A stretch of DNA of 64,000 nucleotides from Chloroflexota bacterium. Its GTDB lineage: Bacteria > Chloroflexota > Anaerolineae > 4572-78 > J111. Shown one piece after another: positions 41,013 to 49,721 of the stretch. Position 1 is the stretch's first letter, and each line of letters begins with the position of its first letter. Below the pieces are notes generated by a model. That model had not been told where the DNA came from. It saw only the letters and a program-made list of their open reading frames with translations, and did not search any database. The stretch covers positions 13,944-77,943 of the forward strand of contig BOKF01000039.1 in assembly GCA_016860845.1 (NCBI GenBank), read 5' to 3'. The translations under genes and the position numbers were made by a program.

Positions 41013-42500
41013 TTAACCGGCCTTCTTCACTTCAGCCGCAACAGCATCCTTAGCCGCCTGCATCGCTGCCTTTGGATCTTTTTCCTCACCGGTTAAGTAT
41101 TTTTCCCAGAAAGGCTTTCCAAGCTGGAACTGAGATAGGCCAAAGGCATGGTTGGGAATGGCTTTGGCTACTTTTAACTGCTCAAAGACCAGCGGTACCC
41201 AGGTCTCTTTTTGGAGCCAATCCGGGTTCTCCTTTTGCAGCTTCTCGTTGACCGAGAGGAAGGGCGGTAACTGCCCCGGCTTGCCGGAGGCGCTACCGGC
41301 GATGGAGTCTTTCCAGATCTGATCGTTGAAGGTGAGCGACCGCATATACTCGGCCGCTTTTTCCTTATTCTGGCCCCACTTGAACAAGCAGGCGCCTGTT
41401 GTCCAGAACACGGTCGAGCCGGCGCCGCCTTTGGCCTTGGGCAGAGCGCCCAGGCGCAGCGCCGAAGGATCGGTCCAGGTGCCGGCCATACGCAGCGGCG
41501 CGTTCTGGTACTTGATATAGTAGGCGACCTGCTGGGCGGCAAAAGCCACTTCGTCCGGCGTCTGGTTGACGCCGCCGTCGGTCGCGCCGGGCTGCAAGGC
41601 ATTGGCCGAGGAGAGGTCAAGCATCTGCTTCATAATTTCCAGGGCTTGGATGGCATTTTCGTTGGTAAAATCATACAGCGGCACGCCGCTCTCATCGCCA
41701 TCCAGCATGTAGTAGACGTCGGTGTTGATGCTGTGGGTGATGGGGCAGAGCGAGCGCCAGCCGTTTGAGTCGAACGTGCAGCCGTAGCGGGCCGCGCCGG
41801 AATCAAGAACGGTTTTAGAGTTCGCCAGGTATTCATCCCAATCCGCCGGCGGTGTGTCGGGCAGACCTGCCTTGGTGGTAATTGCTGAATTATAACTCTG
41901 CACAATGATGTCGAGCAGGAAGGGCCAGGAGTAAAGTTTGCCGTCAACCGTGCATTCTTCGCGGATGGAAGGAATGATGTCATCAAGGACATCCTTGGGG
42001 ATATAATTGTCCCAGGGTTCGATGACATCGGCTTTGATCAGCGAGGCCATTTCCACAAAGGGGGTCATGCCCACATAGACATCCCAGGTGCTCTGCTTGT
42101 TCTTGCCTTCGGCCACAAAGCGGGCGACATCAAAGCCGGCTACCGGGGCAATCTGGTAGTCCACCTCGCCAAAGGCTGTGTTGACTGCCTGGATGCCGGG
42201 GTGAAGATCATTGATCCATTGATAGAAGGTCGGGGTCAAGGGCCGCGTGCCGGAGGCGGCGGCAGCGGCTTCTTCGGTAGCGGCGGCAGGTGCTGCGGCT
42301 TCGGTAGCCGGGGCGGCTGGCGCTTGAGTGGGGGCAGCCGTCGGAGCGCCCCCGCCGCAGGAGGCCAGGACACTGACGCCGCCCAGGCCCATGCCCGCCA
42401 TAATCATATTCTGTAAAAATTGGCGGCGGCTGATCTCGCCCCGGATGAGCTGAGACCGCAACAGCTCCTGAATCAGAAACTCCTCGTCTTTGCGTTTCAT
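41013..42500 (-). CDS. Extracellular solute-binding protein (CUT1 type)
   Basis: 495 aa from ATG 42500 (AAAAGAGGAGAGATTGCT upstream). After a cytoplasmic lead with SRRQFLQ (twin Arg 25-26) there is a hydrophobic stretch and a lipobox LASC (Cys48), so export by Tat and lipidation are likely. An Ala/Pro/Thr linker follows, then a family 1 binding fold. It delivers the substrate to the two permeases downstream and is first in the operon. Confidence 0.92.
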   Translation of the reverse strand: MKRKDEEFLIQELLRSQLIRGEISRRQFLQNMIMAGMGLGGVSVLASCGGGAPTAAPTQAPAAPATEAAAPAAATEEAAAAASGTRPLTPTFYQWINDLHPGIQAVNTAFGEVDYQIAPVAGFDVARFVAEGKNKQSTWDVYVGMTPFVEMASLIKADVIEPWDNYIPKDVLDDIIPSIREECTVDGKLYSWPFLLDIIVQSYNSAITTKAGLPDTPPADWDEYLANSKTVLDSGAARYGCTFDSNGWRSLCPITHSINTDVYYMLDGDESGVPLYDFTNENAIQALEIMKQMLDLSSANALQPGATDGGVNQTPDEVAFAAQQVAYYIKYQNAPLRMAGTWTDPSALRLGALPKAKGGAGSTVFWTTGACLFKWGQNKEKAAEYMRSLTFNDQIWKDSIAGSASGKPGQLPPFLSVNEKLQKENPDWLQKETWVPLVFEQLKVAKAIPNHAFGLSQFQLGKPFWEKYLTGEEKDPKAAMQAAKDAVAAEVKKAG

Positions 42501-42999
42501 AGCAATCTCTCCTCTTTTTATATATTTAATAAAATTTACTTCAACACCCAAGCCTCCTGGGGAAGGCAGGTGCAAAGTTTCCACTTATGAAGAAGAGCTG
42601 ACCCAAGGGGTAAAGCGCAAAACTTTAAGAACGGGGATAAAGCTGTCCAAACGTTAACCTCTTTGTCAACTCTTTAACAGCAAATGGAGCTTGATAGCAA
42701 CACCAGGTTGGCAAGACGATGCCGGAGTTTGAAAATTAAATGAGAAAGTGCAGCAGTCGGTAGATGAATTGATGATTGTTTCCACTATACTGCTAATCCA
42801 AGACGCTGTCAAATTATTTTCTGGATTGCAGCTAACGGATACTTTCTTTCTGGAAGAAAGAAGATACTATAAAAAGAGTATACTGTCAAAACTGCCCGCC
42901 CCTGGACTCCTATTCGGTTCGAAACAAGCGGGCCGTACCCCATGCCCGGCACTCCCCCCGCTCGTGACGGCGGGGGAGCCGCTTCTGACCACCTAATTT
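42501..42999. other. 500-base non-coding region
   Basis: This should hold the promoter of the ABC importer operon on the minus strand. The AT-rich stretch 42590-42740 includes a CCAAACGTTAACC block that could be an operator, but I cannot prove it. At the other end, CTCCCCCCGC (42952-42961) and GCGGGGGAG (42970-42978) form a strong hairpin downstream of the anti-sigma gene. I see no convincing gene. Confidence 0.5.
42952..42978 (-). terminator. G/C-rich hairpin after the anti-sigma gene
   Basis: CTCCCCCCGC and GCGGGGGAG pair around a short loop, about 20 bases beyond the minus-strand stop at 43000. There is no T-run, so it may be a factor-assisted terminator or 3'-end protector. Confidence 0.45.
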
Positions 43000-44286
43000 C
43001 TATTTATCATCGTCGCTTTTGTCGCCGCCCCCGCCGCCGGAGCCAGAATTATCGCTGCCACTGCTGCCAGAGCCGGAATTGTCATCCCCACCACTCCCGG
43101 AGCTGTCGCTGCCACTGCCGGAGTTATCTCCCCCACCACCCCCGGAGTTGTCGTTGCTGGAGTCATCACTGCCATTATCATTACCGTGGTCGTCGGCATT
43201 ATCATTGCCATCATCGGCATTATCGTTGGTGTTAAGGCCCTCGTTGCTGTTCTCGTTAGTATTGCCGTCATCACTGCTCACCGTAGGAGGGATGAGCGGC
43301 GAAGCCGGCGGTGGGGCGGTGGGCGGTAACGGAGTGGCCGTCGCCTCCGGCGGCGGAATGGTGGGCGTGTTTGTCGGCACGCTCGTGGGTGTACTGGTTG
43401 GGGTAAAAGTCGGCAGTTGCAGCGTGTCGGCGTCACGGGCCAGGCTCCGCGTGGCCGTAGCCGTTGGGGTAGGTGTAGCGGTGGCCGTTGGCGAAGGGGC
43501 CGGCGTTGAGCTTGAAGTTGGGCTGGGCAAAGGCGTTGGCGGGGCCGGCTCAACCACGGTGACAGTCAGGGCAGACAGGCGGTCAGGCGGCTGGGTCAGG
43601 GCTGCCACGTTAACCCGCGCGCCCACAGCCAGAATTCCGCTCACCTCCGTCTGGGGGGTCAGTTGAATTTCCAGGCCGGCCACGGTCAGCGAGGAGCGAG
43701 TGGCGGAATCGACCCTGCCAGAGAAGCTAACGGCCGCCACCTGATTCTGTTCCAGCAGCAATTTTGCTTCCGTTTGGCGTTGTTGGTTGAAACTCTCCAG
43801 CAACTGGCTGCGCCGGTCCGGGTCAAGGGTCAGGTTCAGGCGGAGTGTCTCACCGGCTCGTTTGAGCGCGTACAAAGGCTGTCCCGGTAAACTGCGTTGA
43901 GCCAATATGGTCAGCGTACTGCCCAGCAAAACAACGATGAATAAAGCTGAAACCAGTCCCGCAGCCAGCCGGGGCAGCCACCCGCCGCTGAGCAGACCCC
44001 CCAGGAGAATTGACCAGTTGGAGGGGGCGGGAGCCGCCGGAGAGTCAGCGGCCAACTTTTGGCCATAGGCTAACATTCGTTGCAGGCTGGCTTCGGGCGC
44101 AGGCACAGGGATGGCCGGGCGTAATTCTTTAACTTCCGCCGCCACTTCCAAAAGGGGGCGCAACCAGCCGGCAGCGTCCCCGGCGTCGGCCAAAATATCG
44201 GCGACAGGTATACCGGCGGCCAGCATGGCCAGGGCGTCTTCCAGTTGATCCTCTGGGGAGGGCGTAAATTGGTCCTGCATAGTCAT
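43000..44286 (-). CDS. DUF5667-type membrane protein, probable anti-sigma factor, with low-complexity tail
   Basis: 428 aa. The cytoplasmic N-terminus (about 100 residues) precedes one membrane segment (LAAGLVSALFIVVLLGSTLTIL). A DUF5667-like block follows (SLPGQPLYALKRAGETLRL, then LDPDRRSQLLESFNQQR). Next is a small DUF5666-like beta domain (FSGRVDSATRSSLTVAGLEI), a Thr/Pro linker, and an Asn/Asp- then Gly/Ser/Asp-rich tail of over 100 residues. The ATG overlaps the sigma stop as ATGA. The tail closely resembles that of the lipoprotein at 46862-47986 even at DNA level. Confidence 0.82.
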   Translation of the reverse strand: MTMQDQFTPSPEDQLEDALAMLAAGIPVADILADAGDAAGWLRPLLEVAAEVKELRPAIPVPAPEASLQRMLAYGQKLAADSPAAPAPSNWSILLGGLLSGGWLPRLAAGLVSALFIVVLLGSTLTILAQRSLPGQPLYALKRAGETLRLNLTLDPDRRSQLLESFNQQRQTEAKLLLEQNQVAAVSFSGRVDSATRSSLTVAGLEIQLTPQTEVSGILAVGARVNVAALTQPPDRLSALTVTVVEPAPPTPLPSPTSSSTPAPSPTATATPTPTATATRSLARDADTLQLPTFTPTSTPTSVPTNTPTIPPPEATATPLPPTAPPPASPLIPPTVSSDDGNTNENSNEGLNTNDNADDGNDNADDHGNDNGSDDSSNDNSGGGGGDNSGSGSDSSGSGGDDNSGSGSSGSDNSGSGGGGGDKSDDDK

Positions 44287-44846
44287 TCTTCGCTCAACGC
44301 GCCTTCTAATGAAAAATCCTGCATCAGTTCGGCCAAAGCACGCAGCGCGCGATATTGCAGCGCTTTGACCGCGCCGGGGGTTTTATTGATAGCCTTGGCG
44401 ACTCCCTGAATATCAATACCTTCCATGAAACGTAACAGAATTACGTCCCGCTGCTCCTCGCTTAACTGCTGAATGGCTTGTTCCAACAGCCGTTTCCGTT
44501 CATTCAATCCAGCTTGATGGGCCGGGCTTGTCTCGGAGGCCGCTGCCAAGCCCTCACTCAGTTCCACTTCCGACATCCGTTCTTTCTGGCGATAATGGTC
44601 GGCCACAACGTGACGGGCAATGCCCATAATCCAGCCCTGGGGTGAATCTTGCCAGGCCTGGCCTCGCTTTAAGCCTTGGAGTACCCGCACAAAAACCTCA
44701 CCAGAGAGATCTTCCACGGTGTACGGATCGCCGACTTTGAACTGGATGTAGCGCGCTACAGGTTCATAAAAGCGTTGGTGCAGCACACGCAAGGCAGCCG
44801 GGTCGAGTTGTTTCGCCTGGGCTAGCAACTGTTGGTCGTTCATCAT
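44283..44846 (-). CDS. RNA polymerase sigma factor (ECF, SigJ/RpoE-like)
   Basis: 187 aa. Region 2 spans DPYTVEDLSGEVFVRVLQGL and WIMGIARHVVADHYRQ; region 4 is LRFMEGIDIQGVAKAINKTPG followed by AVKALQYRALRAL. It is coupled to the DUF5667 protein, a pairing common in Chloroflexota and Actinobacteria. Upstream lies a palindromic heptad repeat and, divergently, the GT-C-like gene. Confidence 0.92.
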   Translation of the reverse strand: MMNDQQLLAQAKQLDPAALRVLHQRFYEPVARYIQFKVGDPYTVEDLSGEVFVRVLQGLKRGQAWQDSPQGWIMGIARHVVADHYRQKERMSEVELSEGLAAASETSPAHQAGLNERKRLLEQAIQQLSEEQRDVILLRFMEGIDIQGVAKAINKTPGAVKALQYRALRALAELMQDFSLEGALSEE

Positions 44847-44913
44847 TATTCGTTACTTTAACATGTCGGGGTTTTTGGGAAAAAGGCTCGCACCAAACCT
44901 TAAAATTTTGATA

Positions 44914-44986
44914 GACCGCCGACCACCGACGGTAGACCGCTGAAAGCCAATCTCTGGCGGTCAGCGGTCAGCGGTCGGCGGTCACA
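44914..44986. repeat. Inverted heptad repeat between divergent genes
   Basis: Left: GACCGCC, GACCACC, GACGGTA, GACCGCT. Right: GGTCAGC, GGTCAGC, GGTCGGC, GGTCACA (44959-44986). The halves are complementary, so the locus can form one long hairpin made of 7-base units. Confidence 0.75.
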
Positions 44987-45108
44987 ATGGGTGAGAGATT
45001 TCTGAAATTTAAGACGAATTAAAAGACTCTGCGTAACTTTTGGCAAATTTCTGCGACAGTATAAGCGTTCAACGGTTCAGACTAATTTTTGCCCAGAGAA
45101 GGAGTGCT

Positions 45109-46737
45109 ATGAGAACTCAACCGATGAAGACCCTTTCCATGCAGTTAGCTGGGATTTACCCCCAGCACAAAAGCAGCCGACTGCTCCGCACTTTCCCCCA
45201 AGTCAACTGGCGGCTTGTATTCAGCGGCGTTGTTCTGTTGGCTATCTATGTGACCCTGTTTACAGCCATCCAATTTGCTACCCCCAACATGGTTGACAAC
45301 GACGGTTACTATCACATCAAGCTGGCTCAACTGATGCGCGAGGAAGGTTTGCGGCCCGCTTTCCCCTGGCTGCCCTTATCCGTACTCAATGCGAGCGATT
45401 TTGTAGACCACCACTTTCTCTACCATGTACTGCTGATCCCGTTTACCTTTGGCGATTTGCGCGAGGGGGCCAAGTGGGCCAGCGTTATTTTTCCGGCCTT
45501 CGCCTTTTTAGCCGGCTGGCTGTTGTTACGCGGGCAGCACATCCCCTATGCGGCGTTAGGGTCACTGGGTTTCTTCATCGTCTCCGAGGCATTTCTCTAC
45601 CGCATGAGTATGCCCCGCGCCCAGGCCGTGTCATTGATGGTGCTGCTGCTGGCCCTGCACGTGACCTTGACGCAGCACTATCGCTGGCTGTTGCCTTTGG
45701 CGTTCCTGTATGTCTGGTTTTATAACGCCTTCCCGCTGATCTTGATGGTAGTGGGCGTCTATGTGGCGGCCCGCTGGCTGCTGGAGCGCCAATTAGTCCT
45801 CGCTCCCTTAGCCTACGCGGCCCTGGGGCTTGGCCTGGGGCTGATTATCAATCCCTATTTCCCTCATAACCTGATCTTCATCTATCACCACCTCTTCCCC
45901 AAGCTGACCGACGCCACCGCGATCAGTGTTGGCAATGAATGGTATCCCTACCAAACCTGGACCCTGGTGGAAAACTCCGGGCCGGCGCTGCTGCTCTTTG
46001 TGGCCGGAGCTTTTGCCCTGGGCCTGCGCGAGCAGCGTCTGGATACCAAGACGGCGACCGTCTTCCTGCTGTCGGTCCTGTTCGGGCTGATGCTCTTCAA
46101 ATCACGCCGTTTTGTAGAATATTTCCCGCCTTTTGCTTTGATTTTTGCAATTCTGGCCTGGTCGCCTCTCCTGAGACAGTGGCAAGAGGGTAAAGCGTGG
46201 CGGGCCAATTTAAGCTTGTCGCTGGAGCAGGCTGTGGCCAATCTGCCCCGATTAAAGCCGGGGTATCAGTGGCGGAGCGGCATCCTGGCCGGGCTGATGC
46301 TGGTTATCCTGCTGCCAAGCGCCTGGTTCACCGTTCAGGCAACCCGGGAGAGCATGCAGAACGCCAAACCTTACCAGCGCTATGCCGCCGCCTCGGCCTG
46401 GCTGCAAGCCAACACGCCTGCCGGCAGCCCCGTCTTCCAAACCGACTGGGATGATTTTCCCCGGCTATTTTTTTACAACACCCATAATACCTACACTGTC
46501 GGCCTGGATCCCACCTACATGCAGTTGTACGATCCCGACCTATATGAGCTGTGGGTCAACATCACCCGCGGGCGGGTCAAGGCCCCGGCCCAGGCCATCG
46601 CCGAGACTTTTGGCGCTCACTATATCATTACCGACCTGGATCACAAGGGCTTTCTGCGCCAGGCCAAAGCCGACCCGCAGTTGGTCGAAGTGTACCGCGA
46701 TGAGTACGCCGCCATCTTTCAGGTGCAGGATAAGTAG
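45109..46737 (+). CDS. Polytopic membrane protein, GT-C glycosyltransferase-like
   Basis: 542 aa from ATG 45109 (AGAAGGAGTGCT upstream; the open frame extends further but without support). It has about eleven membrane helices. The first outside loop holds MVDNDGYYHIKLAQLM, which resembles the DxxYH motif of STT3/PMT-type GT-C enzymes, and the C-terminal part is a soluble domain (YAAASAWLQANTPAGSPVF). It may attach sugars from a lipid carrier to proteins or lipids at the outer face. The following gene encodes an Asn-rich lipoprotein, a conceivable acceptor; that link is speculation. Confidence 0.7.
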   Translation: MRTQPMKTLSMQLAGIYPQHKSSRLLRTFPQVNWRLVFSGVVLLAIYVTLFTAIQFATPNMVDNDGYYHIKLAQLMREEGLRPAFPWLPLSVLNASDFVDHHFLYHVLLIPFTFGDLREGAKWASVIFPAFAFLAGWLLLRGQHIPYAALGSLGFFIVSEAFLYRMSMPRAQAVSLMVLLLALHVTLTQHYRWLLPLAFLYVWFYNAFPLILMVVGVYVAARWLLERQLVLAPLAYAALGLGLGLIINPYFPHNLIFIYHHLFPKLTDATAISVGNEWYPYQTWTLVENSGPALLLFVAGAFALGLREQRLDTKTATVFLLSVLFGLMLFKSRRFVEYFPPFALIFAILAWSPLLRQWQEGKAWRANLSLSLEQAVANLPRLKPGYQWRSGILAGLMLVILLPSAWFTVQATRESMQNAKPYQRYAAASAWLQANTPAGSPVFQTDWDDFPRLFFYNTHNTYTVGLDPTYMQLYDPDLYELWVNITRGRVKAPAQAIAETFGAHYIITDLDHKGFLRQAKADPQLVEVYRDEYAAIFQVQDK

Positions 46738-46861
46738 CAGATGGTCTCATGAACGCAAGAAAGGAGAAAAACCTAACCCTAAATCTTAAGTGCTCAAATT
46801 CTTAACTCTATTTACTTTTAATCATCAGCTAAATTTATTTTCAATCTTAAGGAGAACAACG

Positions 46862-47986
46862 ATGAAACGCATGCAAAGATTTTACAAAAACTTCATTCCA
46901 GTCTTTATTCTGGTGATAGCCGGGGTAGCATCGGCCTGTGCGCCGGCGGCAAGGCCAAACTCTGCCGTAGATAATGCCAATACCAACGTCAATACCAATG
47001 CTAATTTAAATGCTAACGACAACAGCACCAATACCAACGACGACAATACCAATTTAAACGACGACACCGGCAATGTCAATGAAGATAACGCCAACGATGA
47101 TGCTGCCAACGGCAATGACGACGCCGGCAATGCCAATGAGGATAACGCCAACGATGATGCTGCCAACGGCAATGACGATAATGCTAACGACGACAATCTC
47201 AACGGCAACGACGACAATGCCAACACCAATGATGATAACCTCAACGGCAACGACGACACTTCGAATACCAATGATGACAATGCCAACGGCAATGCCAGCG
47301 ACACGATTAACGGCAATGGTAATGACAACCAGGCGAGTGACAACATCAATGGTAACGAAAACGACGACAACAGCAATGCGAACGCCAACGCCAATGAAAA
47401 TGACGATAATGCCAACGGCAATGAGGACAATGCCAATGGGAACATCAACGAAAACGACGACAACGGCAATACGAACGCCAATGATAACGAAGCGAATGCC
47501 AACAGCAACGATGATAACACCAACGGCAATGTCAATGCCAACGAAAATGAGAACGAAAACGACGACAACAGCAATGCCAACGAAAATGACGCCAATGTGA
47601 ATGACAATGCCAACAGCAACGATGATACCGTTAACGAGAACGATGCCAACAGCAACGACAACGGCGGCGATGATAATTCCGGCTCTGGCAGTAGTGGTGG
47701 GGATAACTCCGGGAGCGGCAGCGACAACTCCGGGAGCAGCAGCGGGGATGATCACTCCGGCAGTGGCAGTGGTAGTGGTGGGGATGACAATTCTGGCTCT
47801 GGCGGTGGCAGCGATAATTCTGGTTCCGGCGGCGGGGATGATCACTCCGGCAGCGGCGGTGGTGGCGGTAACGATGATCGCTCCGGCAGCGGCGGTGGCG
47901 GTGGCGATGACCGCTCCGGGGGCGGCGGTGATGATGACTCCGGCCACGGTGGGGGTGGTCGCTCGGGCGGTGACGATGACGACTAA
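46862..47986 (+). CDS. Asn/Asp-rich repeat lipoprotein
   Basis: 374 aa from ATG 46862 (AAGGAGAACAACG upstream). A signal segment (FIPVFILVIAGVASAC) ends in a lipobox at Cys26. About 230 residues of degenerate Asn/Asp/Gly/Ala repeats (NANDDN-, NGNDDN-like units) follow, then about 100 residues rich in Gly, Ser and Asp (GSGSGGDDNSGSG). It is very acidic and likely disordered; repeated D/N runs could bind Ca2+. No known domain is visible. Its tail is shared with the DUF5667 protein encoded at 43000-44286. A strong terminator follows. Confidence 0.85.
   Translation: MKRMQRFYKNFIPVFILVIAGVASACAPAARPNSAVDNANTNVNTNANLNANDNSTNTNDDNTNLNDDTGNVNEDNANDDAANGNDDAGNANEDNANDDAANGNDDNANDDNLNGNDDNANTNDDNLNGNDDTSNTNDDNANGNASDTINGNGNDNQASDNINGNENDDNSNANANANENDDNANGNEDNANGNINENDDNGNTNANDNEANANSNDDNTNGNVNANENENENDDNSNANENDANVNDNANSNDDTVNENDANSNDNGGDDNSGSGSSGGDNSGSGSDNSGSSSGDDHSGSGSGSGGDDNSGSGGGSDNSGSGGGDDHSGSGGGGGNDDRSGSGGGGGDDRSGGGGDDDSGHGGGGRSGGDDDD
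47064..47200. repeat. Tandem repeats in the lipoprotein gene
   Basis: A 63-base unit encoding EDNANDDAANGNDD plus spacer occurs twice with near identity (AACGCCAACGATGATGCTGC near 47088 and 47146). Beyond it, shorter AAYGACGACAAT-type units continue to about 47660. Confidence 0.7.
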
Positions 47987-48026
47987 TCTTTAAATCAACT
48001 TCCACCAGGACAAACTAATACTCTAA

Positions 48027-48063
48027 AAGAGAAAAGGCTCCCATAAACGGAGCCTTTTCTCTT
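48027..48063 (+). terminator. Rho-independent terminator after the lipoprotein gene
   Basis: AAGAGAAAAGGCTCC (48027-48041) pairs perfectly with GGAGCCTTTTCTCTT (48049-48063). The right arm itself carries the T-rich tract, and the stem would work in both directions. Confidence 0.85.
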
Positions 48064-48180
48064 GAATGTTTACACTCAATTAACCGGGCCAATTTTCATC
48101 CTGACCCATTTCCACACTATAATAGAGCTTGATTGAGCTAACTTTACCCGTGATGAGTTATGGAGGAAAGCGAGGAGTAT

Positions 48181-48507
48181 ATGCAAGCGATGTTGGTCAT
48201 TATCCAAGCCCAAGATACCTCAACCGTACTGGACCGGCTAAAGGGGCTAGACCTGCCCTGTCTCTTGCCGATTGCATCAGCCGGGGGGTTCCTGCGGCAG
48301 GGCAACACTGCCCTCTTGATGGCTGTGCAATCCGAACAGTTGCCTGAAGTGATGAGCATCCTGCGCGATACCTGCCAGCAACGCACCACATTTATGCCTG
48401 CTTACTACATCGAAGCGGCGCCCACCATCTCGGCCTTCCCAATCGAAGTGGAAGTGGGCGGAGCGACAATTTTCAACTGCGAGATTGAACACTTTGAGGT
48501 GTTTTAG
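48181..48507 (+). CDS. DarA/PstA-like cyclic-di-AMP receptor (copy 1)
   Basis: 108 aa from ATG 48181 (GAGGAG four bases upstream; ATG 48160 also possible). PII-like fold of the DUF970 family: SAGGFLRQGNTALLMAVQ is the nucleotide loop region, and IEVEVGGATIFNCEIEHFEVF is the conserved C-terminal strand. Family members bind c-di-AMP and relay potassium/osmotic or cell wall status. Followed after two bases by a second copy. Confidence 0.85.
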   Translation: MQAMLVIIQAQDTSTVLDRLKGLDLPCLLPIASAGGFLRQGNTALLMAVQSEQLPEVMSILRDTCQQRTTFMPAYYIEAAPTISAFPIEVEVGGATIFNCEIEHFEVF

Positions 48508-48509
48508 CC

Positions 48510-48779
48510 ATGATCAAACTCATTATTGCCATCATCCGCGACAGCGACGCCAACGCTGTCACCACTGCCCTGGTCGCCGAGGATTTTCGGGCCACCCGGA
48601 TTGCCAGCACCGGCGCTTTCTTTCGCCAGGGTAACACCACGCTCATCATCGGCGTCGAAGCCGAGAAAGTGGAGCAAGTCATTGCCGTCATCAAATCGGC
48701 CTGCGGCCCTGCCCCCAGCGACGGCAGTCACCAGGCTACCTTCTTTGTGTTAAACACGACCCGGTTTGAACAGATTTGA
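48510..48779 (+). CDS. DarA/PstA-like cyclic-di-AMP receptor (copy 2)
   Basis: 89 aa. It opens KLIIAIIRDSDANAVTTAL, close to the DarA consensus, with FRATRIASTGAFFRQGNTTL as nucleotide loop and a shortened C-terminus (ATFFVLNTTRFEQI). The large beta-hairpin loop present in copy 1 is cut to a few residues. Trimers of copy 2, or mixed trimers with copy 1, are possible. The gene ends before a bidirectional terminator. Confidence 0.85.
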   Translation: MIKLIIAIIRDSDANAVTTALVAEDFRATRIASTGAFFRQGNTTLIIGVEAEKVEQVIAVIKSACGPAPSDGSHQATFFVLNTTRFEQI

Positions 48780-48808
48780 TCGTGACCCTGAGCGGCCAAA
48801 TGCCAAAA

Positions 48809-48834
48809 AAGCCTCACTGAAAATCAGGAGGCTT
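48809..48834. terminator. Bidirectional terminator between convergent operons
   Basis: AAGCCTC-A-CTGA (48809-48820), an AAA loop, then TCAG-GAGGCTT (48824-48834), flanked by an A-run on the left and ATTATCGTTTATTT on the right. It separates the DarA-like genes from the end of the Wood-Ljungdahl cluster. Confidence 0.75.
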
Positions 48835-48889
48835 ATTATCGTTTATTTGGCAACTTCCAGGTAGGTTGGAAGGCGGTTGAACCCGGTCA

Positions 48890-49678
48890 TCAGGTGAGTT
48901 TATCGGGGGTGGACAAAGCAGCTACCACCTGCCGCGCCTCGGTCACTAATTCCGGCACAGCATCGAAAACAGCCTGACCCTGCCGATCAGCATCAATAAC
49001 CCGTGGGTCGGCTGATAAAAAACCGATGACCGGTAAATCCGGGAAGAGACTGGCGCGAATAAAATCGCGATCGGCCTTGTCGCGCACCTTGTTGCCCACG
49101 ACATAACACCGGACCACCCCAATATCCTGCGCCAGATGGTGAATCGTCCGGGCCGTACTTAAGCTGCGCTGCCCCGGCTCAACCACAATGATAAAGGCAT
49201 CTACGGCGCTGGCTGTGGCTCGCCCCAGGTGTTCTATCCCGGCTTCCATATCCAAAATCATCACTTCGTTCCGATATAAGATCAGGTAAGTGACCAGGGT
49301 TTTGAGCAGGGCGCTTTCTGGGCAAATGCAACCACTCCCGCCTTTGCTAATGGTCCCCAATTGCAACAAACGAATGTCCCGGTGCAGCACGCTAAAACGG
49401 TCGGGTAGATCGTCCACCCGGGGGTTTATCTGGAAGAATCCGCCCGTGGTGCCGGGTTTAGCGCCCGTCCGCTCGTAGATCAGTTCATCCATCTGGCCGA
49501 TCGGCGTTATCTGAGCCAGGAGGTCTGGTGGCAGGCCCAAAGCATAGCCCAGGCTCGCGGCAGGATCGGCGTCAATGGCAATAACGGGGTGGCCGGCCTG
49601 GGCATAAATATAGGCTAACAAGGCGGCCAGCGTGGTTTTACCAACACCTCCCTTGCCGGTAATCGCTATTTTGGGCAT
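48890..49678 (-). CDS. cooC: CooC-type nickel-insertion ATPase (copy 1)
   Basis: 262 aa MinD/ParA-like ATPase. The deviant Walker A is GKGGVGKTT (7-15); DADPAASLGYALGL is the switch region; the CooC-specific GCICPES carries the CxC used for metal and dimer binding; ILDMEAGIEHLGR is Walker B. It matures the Ni-Fe-S site of CO dehydrogenase or acetyl-CoA synthase. The last gene of the cluster; GAAAGGATAGG precedes the ATG. Confidence 0.93.
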   Translation of the reverse strand: MPKIAITGKGGVGKTTLAALLAYIYAQAGHPVIAIDADPAASLGYALGLPPDLLAQITPIGQMDELIYERTGAKPGTTGGFFQINPRVDDLPDRFSVLHRDIRLLQLGTISKGGSGCICPESALLKTLVTYLILYRNEVMILDMEAGIEHLGRATASAVDAFIIVVEPGQRSLSTARTIHHLAQDIGVVRCYVVGNKVRDKADRDFIRASLFPDLPVIGFLSADPRVIDADRQGQAVFDAVPELVTEARQVVAALSTPDKLT

Positions 49679-49721
49679 CTACTTCCTATCCTTTCACAGT
49701 TGAATGGCCTGTCTAATCCAG

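Noticed and set aside
42748..42996. 82-codon plus-strand frame in the 500-base gap
   Set aside because: No ribosome site, mixed composition, and it runs into the hairpin after the anti-sigma gene.
47054..47947. Hydrophobic Val/Ile-rich frame antisense to the lipoprotein gene
   Set aside because: It arises by reading the Asn/Asp repeat codons backwards; no start site and no family.
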